This document shows positions 12,421 to 25,050 of a DNA stretch of 64,000 nt, in pieces. The stretch covers positions 50,271,178 through 50,335,177 of the forward strand of contig CM049307.1 in assembly GCA_026874595.1 (NCBI GenBank), in the 5' to 3' direction. The notes below the pieces were generated by a model. The model did not search any database. It was given only the letters and a program-made list of their open reading frames with translations, and was not told the DNA's origin. The translations under genes were made by a program, and so were the position numbers. Numbering within the stretch: position 1 is the stretch's first letter; every line of letters starts with the position of its first letter. This DNA is from Sipunculus nudus. Taxonomy: Eukaryota; Annelida; Sipuncula; Golfingiida; Sipunculidae.

Positions 12421-14309
12421 TTGTCTCTGTTTGAATTTTAATTTGAGTACTATACTCTTGCATATTAAACAGATGTTTTATTTAATTAAGGATCTATTTT
12501 GAACTTTCAAAGAATTCGGCCAGGAATTAGGGAATTAGGGTTAGAATTGCTGTTATAAATTAATCAAATATTTCCATTTTTCAATATTATTTTATTTTGT
12601 CAGAATATTTTTTTTCCAAATAATAAATCACTAAATTTATTGCAGACTTTTTTTTTTCTAGATAGGCCTATAATAGTACCGAACTTATCAGAATTAAATG
12701 TCAACAATATATAAATATTCACTTTTGTAAAAAAAGTTTTTTGCCCTGAATAATATCATTAATACAGTCATTCATAATCATTTTAAAATAACATACATTA
12801 CACTATATATCAGTTAATAATCGATTAATACCGACACAAACAAGCACTCTCTGTATATATAATATTTATCTATAAACGCATAAATATTATAACATCATTG
12901 TACAGAAAAACGTATGTTGCAGTTTCACAAAAATATACATGTACAATTCATATATAAATAAATACATTTATGAAAATGTTTTACAATTAATTTTAATTAT
13001 TCTCATAAAAAAAACTCATAAATCAACGAAAAACTAAATGCTGTATTGGAGATAGAGTTGTGAACAACTTTGTGGCCCATGTATACAACATATAACACAC
13101 ACAGATTGCCCTGTGTGCTCCGAGGTTTGATGTGACTGTGAACTTTGAGGTGTTTTAGTACCTGATCTTGAGCTCTCTTATCTCTATCTTGGGCTCATTA
13201 ATATCTTCTTGTATCGGTAAGTGTGGACAGATGTCAGATATCTGACCGGCAGGAACTAATGTATATGCATAGGTGTGATATGGAGGCTGTGAGGCCCCAT
13301 CAAACAACACTCTTACGTTTTGAATTTGCGCGCTGTAAAAACAGTTTCAGATCCCATGCAGGGAAAGTACTTGTACGTATGAGGCTTGCATGCAGGTGGT
13401 GTGACAAAACTTTTTTTCATCCTTATAACTGTTTACTCTCTTAGGCTGATAAGCTTATTTATTTGGTTAAAATAATCAAAATTACATCCGCAATAGACAG
13501 CTGCATTGATATTAATTAATGTATGTGGTTCAACCACTTTGTTTTTAATTTATAGTTCTAATAAGAATCCAACCCGCCCTCTCGGTCTTCCGAAAAAATA
13601 CAAAAAAAATTTTGCAAATTTAAAAAAAAAGAATACAAAAGTCACATTTAAATTATATCTAAAGTAAATAAAGAATTACTCATTTATGAATTTGCTCTGA
13701 AATCATTATTAACTACTATTTGTATATCTTTTTTCTTGCTTAATTATATATAAATAAGGACTGAACTCTTGTAGAAAATCAATTTATTGTTATTATTACT
13801 ATAAATATATATAATATATGTATTATGCATAAATATATATTATATTATATATGCATAAAAATACAGTCGTATAGGTCACATGCATGCAGAAATACCTGAA
13901 TTTTATATGTATATGTACATGTGTTTTTTTTTTTAGGAAATTTGTTCTACCACACGGTACCTATATGCATTCTCGTATTAAAAAAAAACATTTAAAATAA
14001 ATAACGGATAAATATATACAGCATGTATGCAAAAAATAGTCATATGTATACTACATATATATCAGACACTTTTATACGTATTTGCATGTGTAAATGCTTG
14101 TTTTAAGTTTAAATTAGAATTTCACATTTTACCTATATATATATATACGCAATCTTGCATTATCACTGAACATTTTAAATAAACAATTTAACGGATACAT
14201 GCATATATATATATTCGAGAGAGCTATATAGGGACAAATAAATAAGGTGAGAAGTAATGAGTATTTCATGGCCACGTTTAGCCATCAGGCTAAATACGCA
14301 GTTAAAGAT

Positions 14310-14312
<3 letters not shown>

Positions 14313-14371
<59 letters not shown>
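14313..14371. repeat. (TA)n tract
   Basis: Uninterrupted TA run. Confidence 0.99.
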
Positions 14372-14375
<4 letters not shown>

Positions 14376-14379
14376 TATA

Positions 14380-15850
14380 TTACATAAAAAAAACTATATG
14401 CATGTGTCAACGAAATTGTCTGTGCTATTATTAAATAGATATAGCAGTTATATGGTCGCAGTGCTCCGCATGTACTGGTAAAGTAACAAATGTCCCATTA
14501 AATTAAGGCATATGAACGCATGGGCACGCATACGCCTGCCGGTGAGGTTTGGACTTCACAAGCACACATAAAGGATGGACGACAGAGTGTTTGCCCTGCT
14601 TTCAAAAGAACCCTAACGAAATGAAACGGGGACAGATTGGTCAATTTGTTTGCCGTAAATGTTCACAATAACTATTTTGGTTGGGACAGGAACACGGAGC
14701 GAAGGCTAGCGTAACACAAAATCCCACCTGACAATGGGTTTTGCTTTGAGCTTCCCGCACGTTGACATAAAGATTACCAGAGCCCCATCACAACACCTCA
14801 GATAGTATTAATGCGCACAAATGTTGATCCTTCAAAGTCGCCAGGCATAAAAGCCCTGTTATAAGTTGCATGTCTAGCCGTTGTGAAATTTGTTGCCTAT
14901 ATATTGGAGGCAGAAATATTTCTTTTATGGGTTTTAATTAGCAGGCTTATCAGTGGATACACTTGTATGTATTTCTGATCCCCTCTAAGCCCGGCTTGAT
15001 CACGCGGTATCACCGCCACACGCATCGTCTTATCCCGGATTTGTACGGGTTACCCACGTGCTTTACTGATATATTTTTAAATATACATGACAGAACACCG
15101 CTACAATCATTACAGGTTGCTGAGGACAGGCCCAGGATATTCCCAAATCAACCTATCTGTCATTTACGATTGACCCTCTTAAAAGAATTCGATGACGTGC
15201 ATGTTATTTTTCTTGAAGTATTCGATAATGTTGAGCTCCCATATTAAATATACCTTCAAATAATTTTCCGTGCAAACCAACGCCATAATTTATATTTCAT
15301 TCCTTATTTCGTACAAATTACACTTTGTATATAATTTATATTGAACCTGTAAAATAATTTTATATTTCAATTTTCTAATGTAACTTTATACAGGGGATAG
15401 GGGGTTTGTTTTATATTACCTGCATGCATATATACATTAAAAACAAGAGAAATATTAAGTAATTTTTTAGGCAAAATACTCTGTTCAGAGCATACGTTTC
15501 TTAAGATACATATAGCTAATTTAAAATTTCTATTTTGTATTTTTAAAATATAATAATATATGTTTTCTTTTTTTTCCATTTCGACTTAAAACGAATTATA
15601 CTATTAAAACGAATTTTTCGTTTATTTACATATATTGATATTGATATATATTTATATGTAAATATACAGTTCCCATATTTATATTTTATGTTTACGATCG
15701 GCCAATATAAATGTAATGCCTTATACAAAATAATACTCAGCATGCAGATATGCAATTGAACAATTCACAATCAAATAAATTTTCATAGAAGACACATTTC
15801 ATGCACCTTTTTTTTATAAAACTATCGTGTGTATATATACACATGTATGT
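14380..15850. other. Intergenic stretch
   Basis: GC-richer unique pocket 14.52-15.23 kb, with a 94-codon open frame at 14,963 that has no recognisable domain. AT-rich beyond it. Confidence 0.45.
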
Positions 15851-15852
15851 AT

Positions 15853-15854
<2 letters not shown>

Positions 15855-15928
<74 letters not shown>
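15855..15928. repeat. (TA)n-(GA)n compound microsatellite
   Basis: TA run passing into a GA run at about 15,896. Confidence 0.99.
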
Positions 15929-15934
<6 letters not shown>

Positions 15935-16058
15935 CGACTGTATATATTATTGCTGTGAACACGTTGAAATGAGTCAACTGAACCTTTCCATATATTGTTC
16001 AGTTGCTTTCATTCTTTTTTGGGAATATTCCTTAATTATACTGAAGTACCAGTTGCAT

Positions 16059-16060
<2 letters not shown>

Positions 16061-16111
<51 letters not shown>

Positions 16112-16132
16112 TATATAAATATATATATATAT
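16061..16132. repeat. (TA)n tract
   Basis: Clean TA run to about 16,109, then a shorter interrupted run. Confidence 0.98.
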
Positions 16133-16309
16133 ACATAGTAGATAGTATAGTTATTATAGTGTCTTGTGCAATATTTTCAAAACACGAAAGGTTACAAATT
16201 CCATAGTACCCAATCCATAGCGGGGTTTATACGACACTCCATAACCACAAATTAAATAAAAGTACGTTGGATTGAATAAGTTTGACTGTCTAATTTCCGA
16301 GGCTGTGAC

Positions 16310-16564
16310 TTAATATTGACACATGATTAACATGATTTGATAACAAAAATACAATTTTTTTTCTGCACATGCAGCCATGTTATTGAAATCACTATTCTCT
16401 GGGCAAACACTATTATAAAGTAATGTTTGAGACACATTATATAATGGACCCTGGCATACAAAATAAATCTCTTCGACCTCGCTATCATTACAATATAGAC
16501 AAATTCTTTCGTTTGCTATAAGCTTTCGTAATTTACCATGCACCAAACAAAACTGGTTTACCAA
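16310..16564 (-). pseudogene. LINE-type reverse transcriptase 3' end relic
   Basis: An 84-codon open frame contains ERICLYCNDSEVEEIYFVC followed by a Pro-Leu-Tyr. This resembles the zinc-knuckle-like C-terminal tail of non-LTR retrotransposon ORF2 proteins (R.C..C....EDE.HF...C..Y). The usual His of the knuckle is Tyr here. No upstream reverse transcriptase domain is seen, so this is a decayed fragment. Confidence 0.5.
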
Positions 16565-16599
16565 TAATGATTTCTAAGTTAAATAGTTTTCAAATATGC

Positions 16600-17840
16600 T
16601 TATAACCAGTAATGCTTTAAAATATGCCTTGTTTAAATTGACTCCCGTATATGCATATAAGCAAGTGATTTATTGACTTTTAAAAGTCTGAAATCATCGA
16701 CCATGGGGAGCTGAGGACATGCTGGCGTGGCACTCTGAATAGTGGGTGGTCAGGTTTACACCTAGCAGCATGATCCCGGGGTAGTGTGTCAATTAAAATT
16801 CCTAACAGGATTTGTATAAGGGATTAAAATAAAAGTGGGCTGGAGTGGACCGGAGCTGTCATATATGATTGATGTATGAACTAAATCCTTAGGTCTCTTG
16901 AGTTACTAACTGGGCTTGGGCTAGCTGGTGCCACCCCCTTAAGTGGTCATTGTTGACAAGTTCACTCCGACAATGATCCCATTTTTCGGTGCTGAGGAAC
17001 CCACCTCACGCTTCCATGGCGCCACGCGAGACAACGGCCTATTGGGGCGACATCTGGTGACAGCTGCCAACACTCCCATCTGACGGCTCCTTTTCAAACT
17101 GCGCAAGAATGTTCATTTTACCTCCGCCGGGGTTTACCTTGTTTTTTTTTTATTTTCGCTAGATGGTTATTATATTTGCTCTATATGATTATTCGGCCAG
17201 TGTGTCTGCAAGCATCTTTTTTTTTTCAAAAGGCTATGAACGCATTTGGTTAAATTTACTTCAGAGTTAGGGAAACGCCCAAGGATCAATAAAGATACAT
17301 GTAATATGACTGTCATAATATGTTTTAAAGGTCTCTTTGTGGTTGTGGGATTAGGCACTTTGTTCATCCCGCCCGACGGCTTTTGGTGTACTTATTGGCC
17401 TCCTTTGTTATAGGGAGCAGAGCTCACCCGTAATTCAGCTACGAGGATGGTGACACGGGACATGTCTCGGTGTAGCACACATCAAAGTTTGATCTGGATA
17501 TATTGCGGAGGTATATATGTGTTTTCTGACTACTTTCTTTTCCTTGATTTAATTCTATACATCCCAGACGGTGGTGTTTTCTCACTAAATAAATATATCA
17601 AGTGCGTGGTTGGTATTTTTTTCCTCAAAGAGACCATTGGTAAATTAAGTCCGTTCCCGCAGGGATGCCATTTTAAAATTTAAAATCCATTTTGTTAAAA
17701 ATTGTTTCTACTCTTAAACGAAATATTAAGCATAATGGCTTGATATGAGATAACAAGACCATGACTAGAACTCCATTTTCGGAGACATATTTTATTTATG
17801 TCCTTTGTTCGGATGATATATGGTTTGCACTCTCATCGTT
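16600..17840. other. Unique island, unassigned
   Basis: 16.68-17.12 kb is non-repetitive and less AT-rich (for example gaacccacctcacgcttcca). No coding pattern. Open frames at 17.17-17.68 kb lack support. Confidence 0.4.
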
Positions 17841-17849
17841 GACGGTTCC

Positions 17850-18202
17850 TCAACCAGCTAAAGAAGTCGAAGACGGCGCCTGAGCTGCACTGTTGACACG
17901 GCCGAAACCGGGCTCAGCCAGCTCCCTCAGCAATGTGAAAGTGGATAGCTGAGAGGGTATTGGAGGTTTATTCTGCCCAGTTTTGAGCAGAAACTTGAGA
18001 TGATAGAGTTGAGATATAGCCTCAGTATAATTTTGTAGATGCCACACCAAGTCCAGCGCAAAAGAATCCGAGAGACACGATCCAGCGAAGATCCAGCTCC
18101 ACGAACCGGAGACAAAATGAGAAGTCATACGAGCCAGAAGAGCAGCAGCACCCACGCCCACACTTCTACCACAAATGCAGACAGTTTGGCGGTTGTCTAG
18201 AA
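17850..18202. other. GC-richer stretch before the polyC-polyA junction, unassigned
   Basis: Both strands have open frames (141 codons on the minus strand running into the homopolymers). Composition suggests an old transposon piece, but I recognise no domain. Confidence 0.3.
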
Positions 18203-18239
18203 CCCCCCCCCCCCCCCCCAAAAAAAAAAAAAAAAAAAA
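18203..18239. repeat. PolyC-polyA junction
   Basis: About 17 C directly followed by about 20 A, at the right end of the 17.85-18.2 kb GC-richer stretch. Confidence 0.97.
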
Positions 18240-18463
18240 CAAAGAATGAATGAGAGCGATCTTATGTTCCTTCATTAGCCCTTTGATAGTTCCATGGTTT
18301 AGAATATTTATGACACCAGCAACCAGTTAGTGTAGCACTCACCAACGTTTGACCAGGACCATGGCGGAGGTACATATGTGGTCTCTGACTACCTGATTTT
18401 CCGTTTATTCAATTTTAAATGTTGTTACCTTCACCGAGAAATGTATGTGATCACCGGTGTTTG

Positions 18464-19740
18464 TTGCGTGCCGGAAATCTTCGATTTCGGCGAGCATGTT
18501 GGTCAGTTCCGTATGTCTGTTTGTTGGTCTGTGGCCACTCTACAGGTTGCAATTTTGCAGCAATCGCTTTCAAACTTACACAGTTGATTGACGATCAAAA
18601 GTTACAAGAGCCTCTTGTTTTTGGTCAATATAGATCAGAGTTCAAGGTCATAAAAAACTTTGAAATTTTAAAATCATAACTTCGTTAATATGTCTTATCT
18701 TCACAAACCATGGCTAATTTTCTTCCCCTGGATCCTCTTCATAGCCTGGTTTAGTCAGCTGGTCTCAAACTAGTGTCAGTTGGTTAGTATGTCTGGCTGT
18801 TTGTTAGTTGTCCTCAATTTCGACTGCTTGCTGGTTCTCCCTTCTGAAGTATAGCATATTCTACAGGCCACAATTTTGCAGGAATTACTTTATAACCTAC
18901 ACATATTGTATATCGGGACGATATCGGGAAGCCGTTTACATTTAATTCAAATAGGTCAAAGTTCAAGATCAAGGTCATCAAAACACCTCGACATCCTATT
19001 TTCCTCATAAATTTGTCAATATTGGTCCTATTTTTACAAATCACAAAACACCTCGACATCCTATTTTCCTCATAAATTTGTCAATATTGGTCCTATTTTT
19101 ACAAATCACAATGGCTCATTTTGTTTCTCTTTGTCTTCTTCATAAAAATGTCTAGTCAACTTCCATTAACTTTGTCAGTATGTCTGTCTCTTTGTCGGTT
19201 GTCTTCTATTTCGCCCCCTTGCTTGTTCTTGTGCATTACATATAGCATTCTACAGATGACAGTTTTGCAGGATTCACTTTGATGCTTACGCATAGGGACG
19301 ATTTCTGGAAGCCTTATATGTATTATTAAAATAGGTCAAAGTTCAAGCTCAAGGAAATCACAACACATTAAAATCTCATTTTCCTCATAACTTTGTCAAT
19401 ATTGGTCATCTTCTCACAATCTTTGACTCATTTTCTTCCTCTTACTCTTCTTCATGATATGGTTTAGTTACTTTGTCAGTATGTCTGTCTGTTTGTCAGT
19501 AGTCTTCAATTTTGGCTGGCTTGCGGGTTCTTGTGTCTTACAATTAGCATTCTACAGGCAACAGTTTGGCAGGAATCCTTTTGAACTGGTACACCTTATG
19601 TCTTATACTAATATCTCGAAAAAAGTTTTTCATTTTCCGAAAATAGCCGCTTGGGGGCGCTGCACTCGAGACACTACAACATATCATTGTTTGGTCATAT
19701 CACTTAATCTATAAATCTTACGTACATAAACTATAGCTCA
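18464..19740. repeat. Inverted-orientation relative of the 43-45 kb tandem-unit element
   Basis: It starts gtgccggaaatc...gatttcggcgagc, matching the reverse complement of the end at 45.31-45.34 kb. It continues with diverged units carrying 'gtatgtctgtctgtttgtcag', 'attctacaggc(c)acagttttg' and a GGGGGCGCTGCACTCGAG motif at ~19.65 kb, all found in reverse orientation at 43-44.4 kb. About four degenerate ~300-bp units. The right border is approximate. Confidence 0.7.
18979..19108. repeat. Exact 65-bp direct duplication
   Basis: The 65-bp stretch beginning caaaacacctcgacatccta occurs twice back to back (18,979-19,043 and 19,044-19,108) without a visible mismatch, inside the degenerate array. 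Confidence 0.9.
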
Positions 19741-20639
19741 GAATCTGTGACGTTTGGTAGTATAAGACATTGTATTGCCTTATTAGACCTATGGAGTACA
19801 CAACACTTTGTGCTGCGTGCACGTGGAAAGCGCCAATTTAATGTCTTCCTATGATGCGTGATGGTCTTGACCTTGCCGGAATATAATGCATGGCGGCTTC
19901 TTTTATACATCGGAGGCAAGAAACTAGCAGCCAGGTATTCGTGTGTCTTTGGCAAAGGTCTATGCACGACACTGAATGCAATGATTTTTATGCGACCTTT
20001 TTACTGTATTAAGGGGTTTGAAAAGCTGGAAAGACAGAATTTTAACTTAATATCATATTATTTGCTTTCATAAATGTGTTTGAAATGTATAGTATGTTTT
20101 CATTTAATGGTCTCATTTTTTTCTTCTTTGACTCAAATTGCCAAATTTTAATAAATCCCCTTTACGGAGCGAACAAAAGTTGTTAGCTATTTGATCACAG
20201 ACAGAATCCCAACTCTGACACAGGCTTTTACGTGCCATCTGTCTGGTAAGGCTTTTCCCCGTGAGAAGGCGAGGCTTATAGGGGTTGATGAGTTTATTTT
20301 TATATGCATATTTAGATAAAAAAACAATTCTTGTGGGTCGACCGACTTAGGTTCCCGTGAGTGCAAAATCATAGATTTAAACAATTTCTTTCTTTCTTTC
20401 TTTGTTCTGTCATTTTCGGTTTCGCTTAGAACCCCAATATTGCCGATTTAAAAAACTCAAATTTGGGCACAATTTTAGTCGTATATCACATATTTGCGCC
20501 TATTTATTTACCTTGACCCTATTCTCATGGTCGTACACTACATAGCCGACCCCCCCCCCCCCCCCCATTATCGCTCATTCTCTGATCAGGGTCTTCCATT
20601 GATTACGTTGTGACTGCATGCTAACATCTTGTAGTGCAC

Positions 20640-22340
20640 CCATGTTTCCTTGTTTCCCTTCTTGTCATCTGTTTCCTTCCTGTAATCCACTCTGTATTTC
20701 CATGCTGTAAACCTCCCTATATTTTTGTTACAGGGTCTATCCTTTAATCTGTCCCGTCGTCCACACGTTACTAAAATTCTGTATCACAGCCTATAGATCC
20801 ACCCTGTATTTCCGTCTGTAGTCCAAACTATACTTCCATCTTGTAGTATACTTTATATTTCCGTCACGTTGTCAGTCCTATATAGATTCACCCTGTATTT
20901 CCGTCTATAGTCCAAACTATACTTCCATCTTGTACCGACTTCTGTTGCTCATGGGTAGAGCGCAGGACTCAAAGCCGGGAGATCGTGAGTTCGAATCTCA
21001 GCCGAGGCGGTGAGGTTTTTCACGGTCGGCCCCAACTCAGGTGAGCGCTCTGCAGGCTTAATTGGAAGGTCGTGCCCAACGGCCGTGTTTCACTCACAAA
21101 CGAGTGCGCCTTTCGGGGGTTACCAACCCAGGGCCCGCAGGTGCAGTAGTCACCGGGCCTGGTTAACGCCAGGATATAAAATGAGAGGAAGCGTGTGATA
21201 CTGCCCTGTCAAGTAGTCCGAAACCGGAAAGGAAATCTGCAGATGTACATATACTTAGTTAAGCTGGCATTATCAAAAAATGGAGGCGGTTATCTCCGAC
21301 AAAAAAATATTTAAAAAAAAAATACTTCCATCTTGTAGTATACTTTATATTTCCGTCACGTTGTCAGTCCTATATATATATCCACCCTGTATTTCCGTCT
21401 ATAGTCCAAACTATACTTCCATCTTGTAGTATACTTTAAATTTCCGTCACGTTATCCATCCTATATGGGTCTACCCTGTATTTCCGTCCATAGTCAAATC
21501 TATACTTTCATCCTGTAGTATACGTTACCCATCCTATCTATAGATCCACCCTGTATTTCCGTCTTTAGTCCAAACTATACTTCCATCTTGTAGTATACTT
21601 TAAAATTCCGTCACATTATCCATCCTATATAGATCTACCCTGTATTTCCGTCCATAGTCAAATCTATACATTTATCCTGTAGTATACTTTATATTTCCGA
21701 AACGTTACACATCCTATATAGATTCACCCTGTAGTTTTGTCTATAGTCCAAACTATACTTCTATCTTGTAGTATACTTTATATTTCCGTCACGTTGTCAG
21801 TCCTATATAGATCCACCCTGTATTTCCGTCTACAATCCAAACTATACTTCCATCTTGTAGTATACTTTAAATTTCCGTCACGTTGTCAGTCCTACATATA
21901 GATTCATCTTGTATTTCCGTCTAAAGTCCAAACTATACTTCAAACTTGTAGTATACTTTATATTTCCGTCACGTTATCCATCCTATATAGATCCACCCTG
22001 TATTTCCGTCCATAGTCAAAACTATACTTCCATCCTGTAGTATACTTTATATTTCCTGCAGTTGGTCCTATACATCCCGTTTTATATGTCATTATTTGTT
22101 TCCGTCCTATGGTGCATACTCTAATTCTACCCAGAAGTCAGTCTTATAATTCCATCCTGTTGTCTATCCTATAGATCAGCCTTTAAGTCCCCTATCAGTT
22201 CCGTTTGTGTAGCCCATCCTAAAGTTTCATCCCTGAAATTCTGTAATTCTGTCATGTAGTCTATCCTTTGTACCCTGTGGTCCACCCTATATATAGTTCC
22301 ACCCAGTAGTCTATATAAACGCTGTAACAATTCATCCTGT
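20640..22340. repeat. ~89-bp satellite array split by a SINE
   Basis: Degenerate units share ccctgtatttccgtctatag, caaactatacttccatcttg and tatttccgtcacgttgtc. Unit starts at 20,802 and 20,891, then after the SINE at 21,385, 21,474, 21,549 and 21,638 give spacings of 89 with one 75-bp short unit. The array is cleanest at 20.78-22.07 kb and decays at both ends. Confidence 0.9.
20935..21321 (+). mobile_element. Full-length tRNA-derived SINE with 16-bp target site duplication
   Basis: The element starts with a tRNA-like head containing an A-box-like gggtagagcgc and a B-box-like gagttcgaatctc. A GC-rich body follows (hallmarks cggccccaactcagg and caccgggcctggttaac), and it ends in an A-rich tail. 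The identical sequence atacttccatcttgta flanks it at 20,919-20,934 and 21,322-21,337. It lies inside one unit of the 89-bp satellite. Confidence 0.88.
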
Positions 22341-22683
22341 TGTCCACCCTATAACTGTAACCGAGTTTTGCGGATACCATGTTTTCCTTCGGAGGTCGTT
22401 TCCGGATAGGTTTCCGGAGAACTCCTTCGTAACCACTGGACGGAATTTACGAAGCTCGAATCATGAACGGGTAACATGCGAACTGCTGCATCCTCATCTC
22501 TACAGAGCATCCTTCTGTGTATCTGTTTTCCAACATAAACCATCATATCTTGGGACCAATCGGGCTCGACTTAAACATGAGTATATACAGCACTTGGAAA
22601 GCTTTATATCATACACAAAACTGGTGGCACCATCTACCAACAATTTTTGCACAGCGTCGATCTTTTTGTCTGCCTTGGGTTAA

Positions 22684-22890
22684 AATCATTTATATCTATG
22701 CAGTTGTTGGACTTTTTGAACACATAGACATTATATATAGGTTTCTCGTTAAAAAAATATTCAAACTCACGGTAAAAATCACTCATATCTCAGCAGTTGT
22801 TCGACGTATATATATCGAACTAAAATTTTCAAACTCACGGTAAAAATCACTCATATCTCAGCAGTTGTTTGACGTATATCGAACTGAATT
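22684..22890. repeat. 68-bp direct duplication
   Basis: tcaaactcacggtaaaaatc starts at 22,761 and 22,829 and is followed by actcatatctcagcagttgt in both. A third, more diverged relative precedes at ~22.68 kb. Confidence 0.8.
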
Positions 22891-23026
22891 TTGCTTGAGA
22901 TTTTGTAAACATCTTGGAAAGCTTTCTCGTTCAAATGACAGAAGACACAACCTACAATCATGTTTTCGTGGCAGACATCCATGCATGCATGCTATTATGC
23001 TACATATCTCACTCTATTACCAGCAG

Positions 23027-23028
<2 letters not shown>

Positions 23029-23087
<59 letters not shown>
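23029..23087. repeat. (TA)n tract
   Basis: TA run directly left of the MITE at 23,090. Confidence 0.99.
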
Positions 23088-23089
<2 letters not shown>

Positions 23090-23091
<2 letters not shown>

Positions 23092-23247
23092 GTAAACCTT
23101 GCCTAACAACCACCGCGGTTTAGCCACCGCCTCGATCAAAACAACAACACAATTCTGTACCACTCTGTACCAGCTTGGACGACCATCTCGCAAATGCGAC
23201 AACTTTAGCGAGGTCCCGGTGATGGTCGTAATTGCTAGGTTTCACTG
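23090..23247. mobile_element. pogo/mariner-type MITE
   Basis: The left end CAGTAAACCTTGCCTAAC and right end tgctaggtttcactg are imperfect inverted repeats of the CAGT(G)AAACCT type. The right end is followed by TA. The left end directly abuts a (TA)n microsatellite (23,029-23,087). 158 bp, no coding capacity. Confidence 0.6.
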
Positions 23248-24022
23248 TATATATGGACAGTTTATCAGGTATACTATTGGTATGTGTTCCTGTATATATA
23301 TACGTTCAACAAGTATGCATAATGTTCACCTGGCACAGGGTAACTGTTATTGAAATCATCTAAATGAGCTGAATAGGTCATCGTGGCAAAACTTGTTCGA
23401 AATAAATAAGTAAATGCCAGTTTTGAGCAGTCTGTACCTGATCGGAATGCGCCAATGTTCTTGTCTGTCCGTGCGTGCGTGTGCCTGCCCCCCCCCCCCC
23501 CCCCCCAATTATAGCTATCACCAAAGATTAGGTATGTCAGCTCCGGACAGCTGGTCAGCTATCTGACTAGTGCGTGCCTGGCGGGGAAGGCCTGAGTGTA
23601 TTTAGCTGTGGTATATACAGATCAGTTCAAGACGACTCACGATAAGTACTACCTACCTGAAGTTAAGCATGGGCCTATCGAGATCGCTGGGTCCTGCGTG
23701 ATAGGTTTTATTAAGGCGGTTTTAATCTGAATGTCACTTGTCAGAAGCCAAATGAGTTGTAAATGATGTAGACCACAGGTATTAGTTAATAACAGACTTG
23801 ATGTGAGTGCACGTACTGACCTGGTCAGATCTGCAATGCGTTTAATACACATACAATCTATACGTCTTATAAATTCGGGAGGACTAAATGACCCTTCCAA
23901 GATTTAATTTTGAATGTAGGTGAATTTAATGGTGAGATGGTGTAAATAGTGTATTATAATGTATGTTATGTTTTGATCATACTCAAATAATTTTAATAAT
24001 TCTTGTAATACAATTGTGAGCA

Positions 24023-24045
24023 GATGTGAACACACACACACACAC

Positions 24046-24108
<63 letters not shown>
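24023..24108. repeat. (CA)n-(TA)n tract
   Basis: Short CA run, then TA run ending just before the TIR element at 24,111. Confidence 0.98.
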
Positions 24109-24110
24109 CC

Positions 24111-24587
24111 CTGTGGTTGGCTTTATGTTCACGAGAATTTCAAATTCACGATATTTGCAAGAGGGATATTATCATGAAAATGAAACCGTCAGGAATAAGA
24201 CGCTCCTTCAGCACTTCTAAGCAGTCATTTATATTATGACCACATTATTCATCTCACCTGTCTGAAAAGGGTCACTTTCAAACAAACCTACAAACTACTG
24301 TGTCCATGGAATCTACAGGGGCAAACCTTGAAAGCACGGCTTCTAATACGAGTAAATTTCTAAGGTGAATAGCTACAATACACTTATTACTTCAACTAGT
24401 TAGGTAAATGAAATAGAGTGGCGGATTGTTATCAGATTTGTTTTTTAAAATATGTAATTTAACACACTTAGAGTACTTTTTACGTTTTTGGTGAGATTGC
24501 GAAAAATAAACCCTCGCGAGACACCAATGTTATATTATCGCGATATTATCGCAAAATTTCAGCCTCGCGAATATGAGCCAACTACAG
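24111..24587. mobile_element. 477-bp TIR element
   Basis: The left end ctgtggttggctttatgttc and the reverse complement of the right end ctgtagttggctcatattcg match over about 45 bp, including a cgag...aaatt(t)..cgata part. Like the 23.1-kb MITE, it begins just after a (TA)n tract. The interior is AT-rich and non-coding. Confidence 0.65.
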
Positions 24588-24589
24588 TT

Positions 24590-25017
24590 TTAAGACGGAA
24601 CGAAGTCCAACTATAACTGAACATTGAATACATGATGTAGCGCACTATCACCACGATATGTTCAGTCCATAATATTTAAACTTTAAATCAGCAAAAGACT
24701 CAGATTGTAGGCAGAGTTGTAATATATTATACACTCCCATTTGCGAATTAATGTAAATAATGAGACAACATTATTTAATTCAGAAATGTCTTCGAAGAAC
24801 ATGCAATGCTTTAAATATTGTAGCGGAGAAATTCTTAAACATACATATGCGTATATAAAACTGTTTCAAAAATGAATTTGTGATCACGTGTGTGCCAAGT
24901 ATGTAAGATTATGAAATAAAACAATTATCATGCAATATTCTCCAGTTTTGTTGTTTTTATATGGACATCTATCTCAGTTCTGTGTGTCTGCCTGTCTATG
25001 TGTGTAATACTGTGTAT

Positions 25018-25050
<33 letters not shown>

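Larger units (their letters stand above)
10006..14300. other. AT-rich intergenic stretch with small unique islands
   Basis: Unique pockets at 10.02-10.55, 12.07-12.42 and 13.08-13.44 kb. The open frames at 10,017 and 13,223 show no domain and no splice context. The rest is very AT-rich with short A/T runs. Confidence 0.5.

Noticed and set aside
17850-18275. 141-codon minus-strand frame
   Set aside because: The N-terminal part is translation of the polyA/polyC junction (Phe and Gly runs). The rest has no recognisable domain and the opposite strand is also largely open.
20935-21010. Functional tRNA gene at the SINE head
   Set aside because: A and B boxes are present, but the sequence runs straight into a SINE body, has a target duplication at its true end and lacks a paired acceptor stem.
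23660-23710. ctgaagttaagca resembling 5S rRNA
   Set aside because: Only about 13 bp match a conserved 5S segment. The flanking internal control region does not match.
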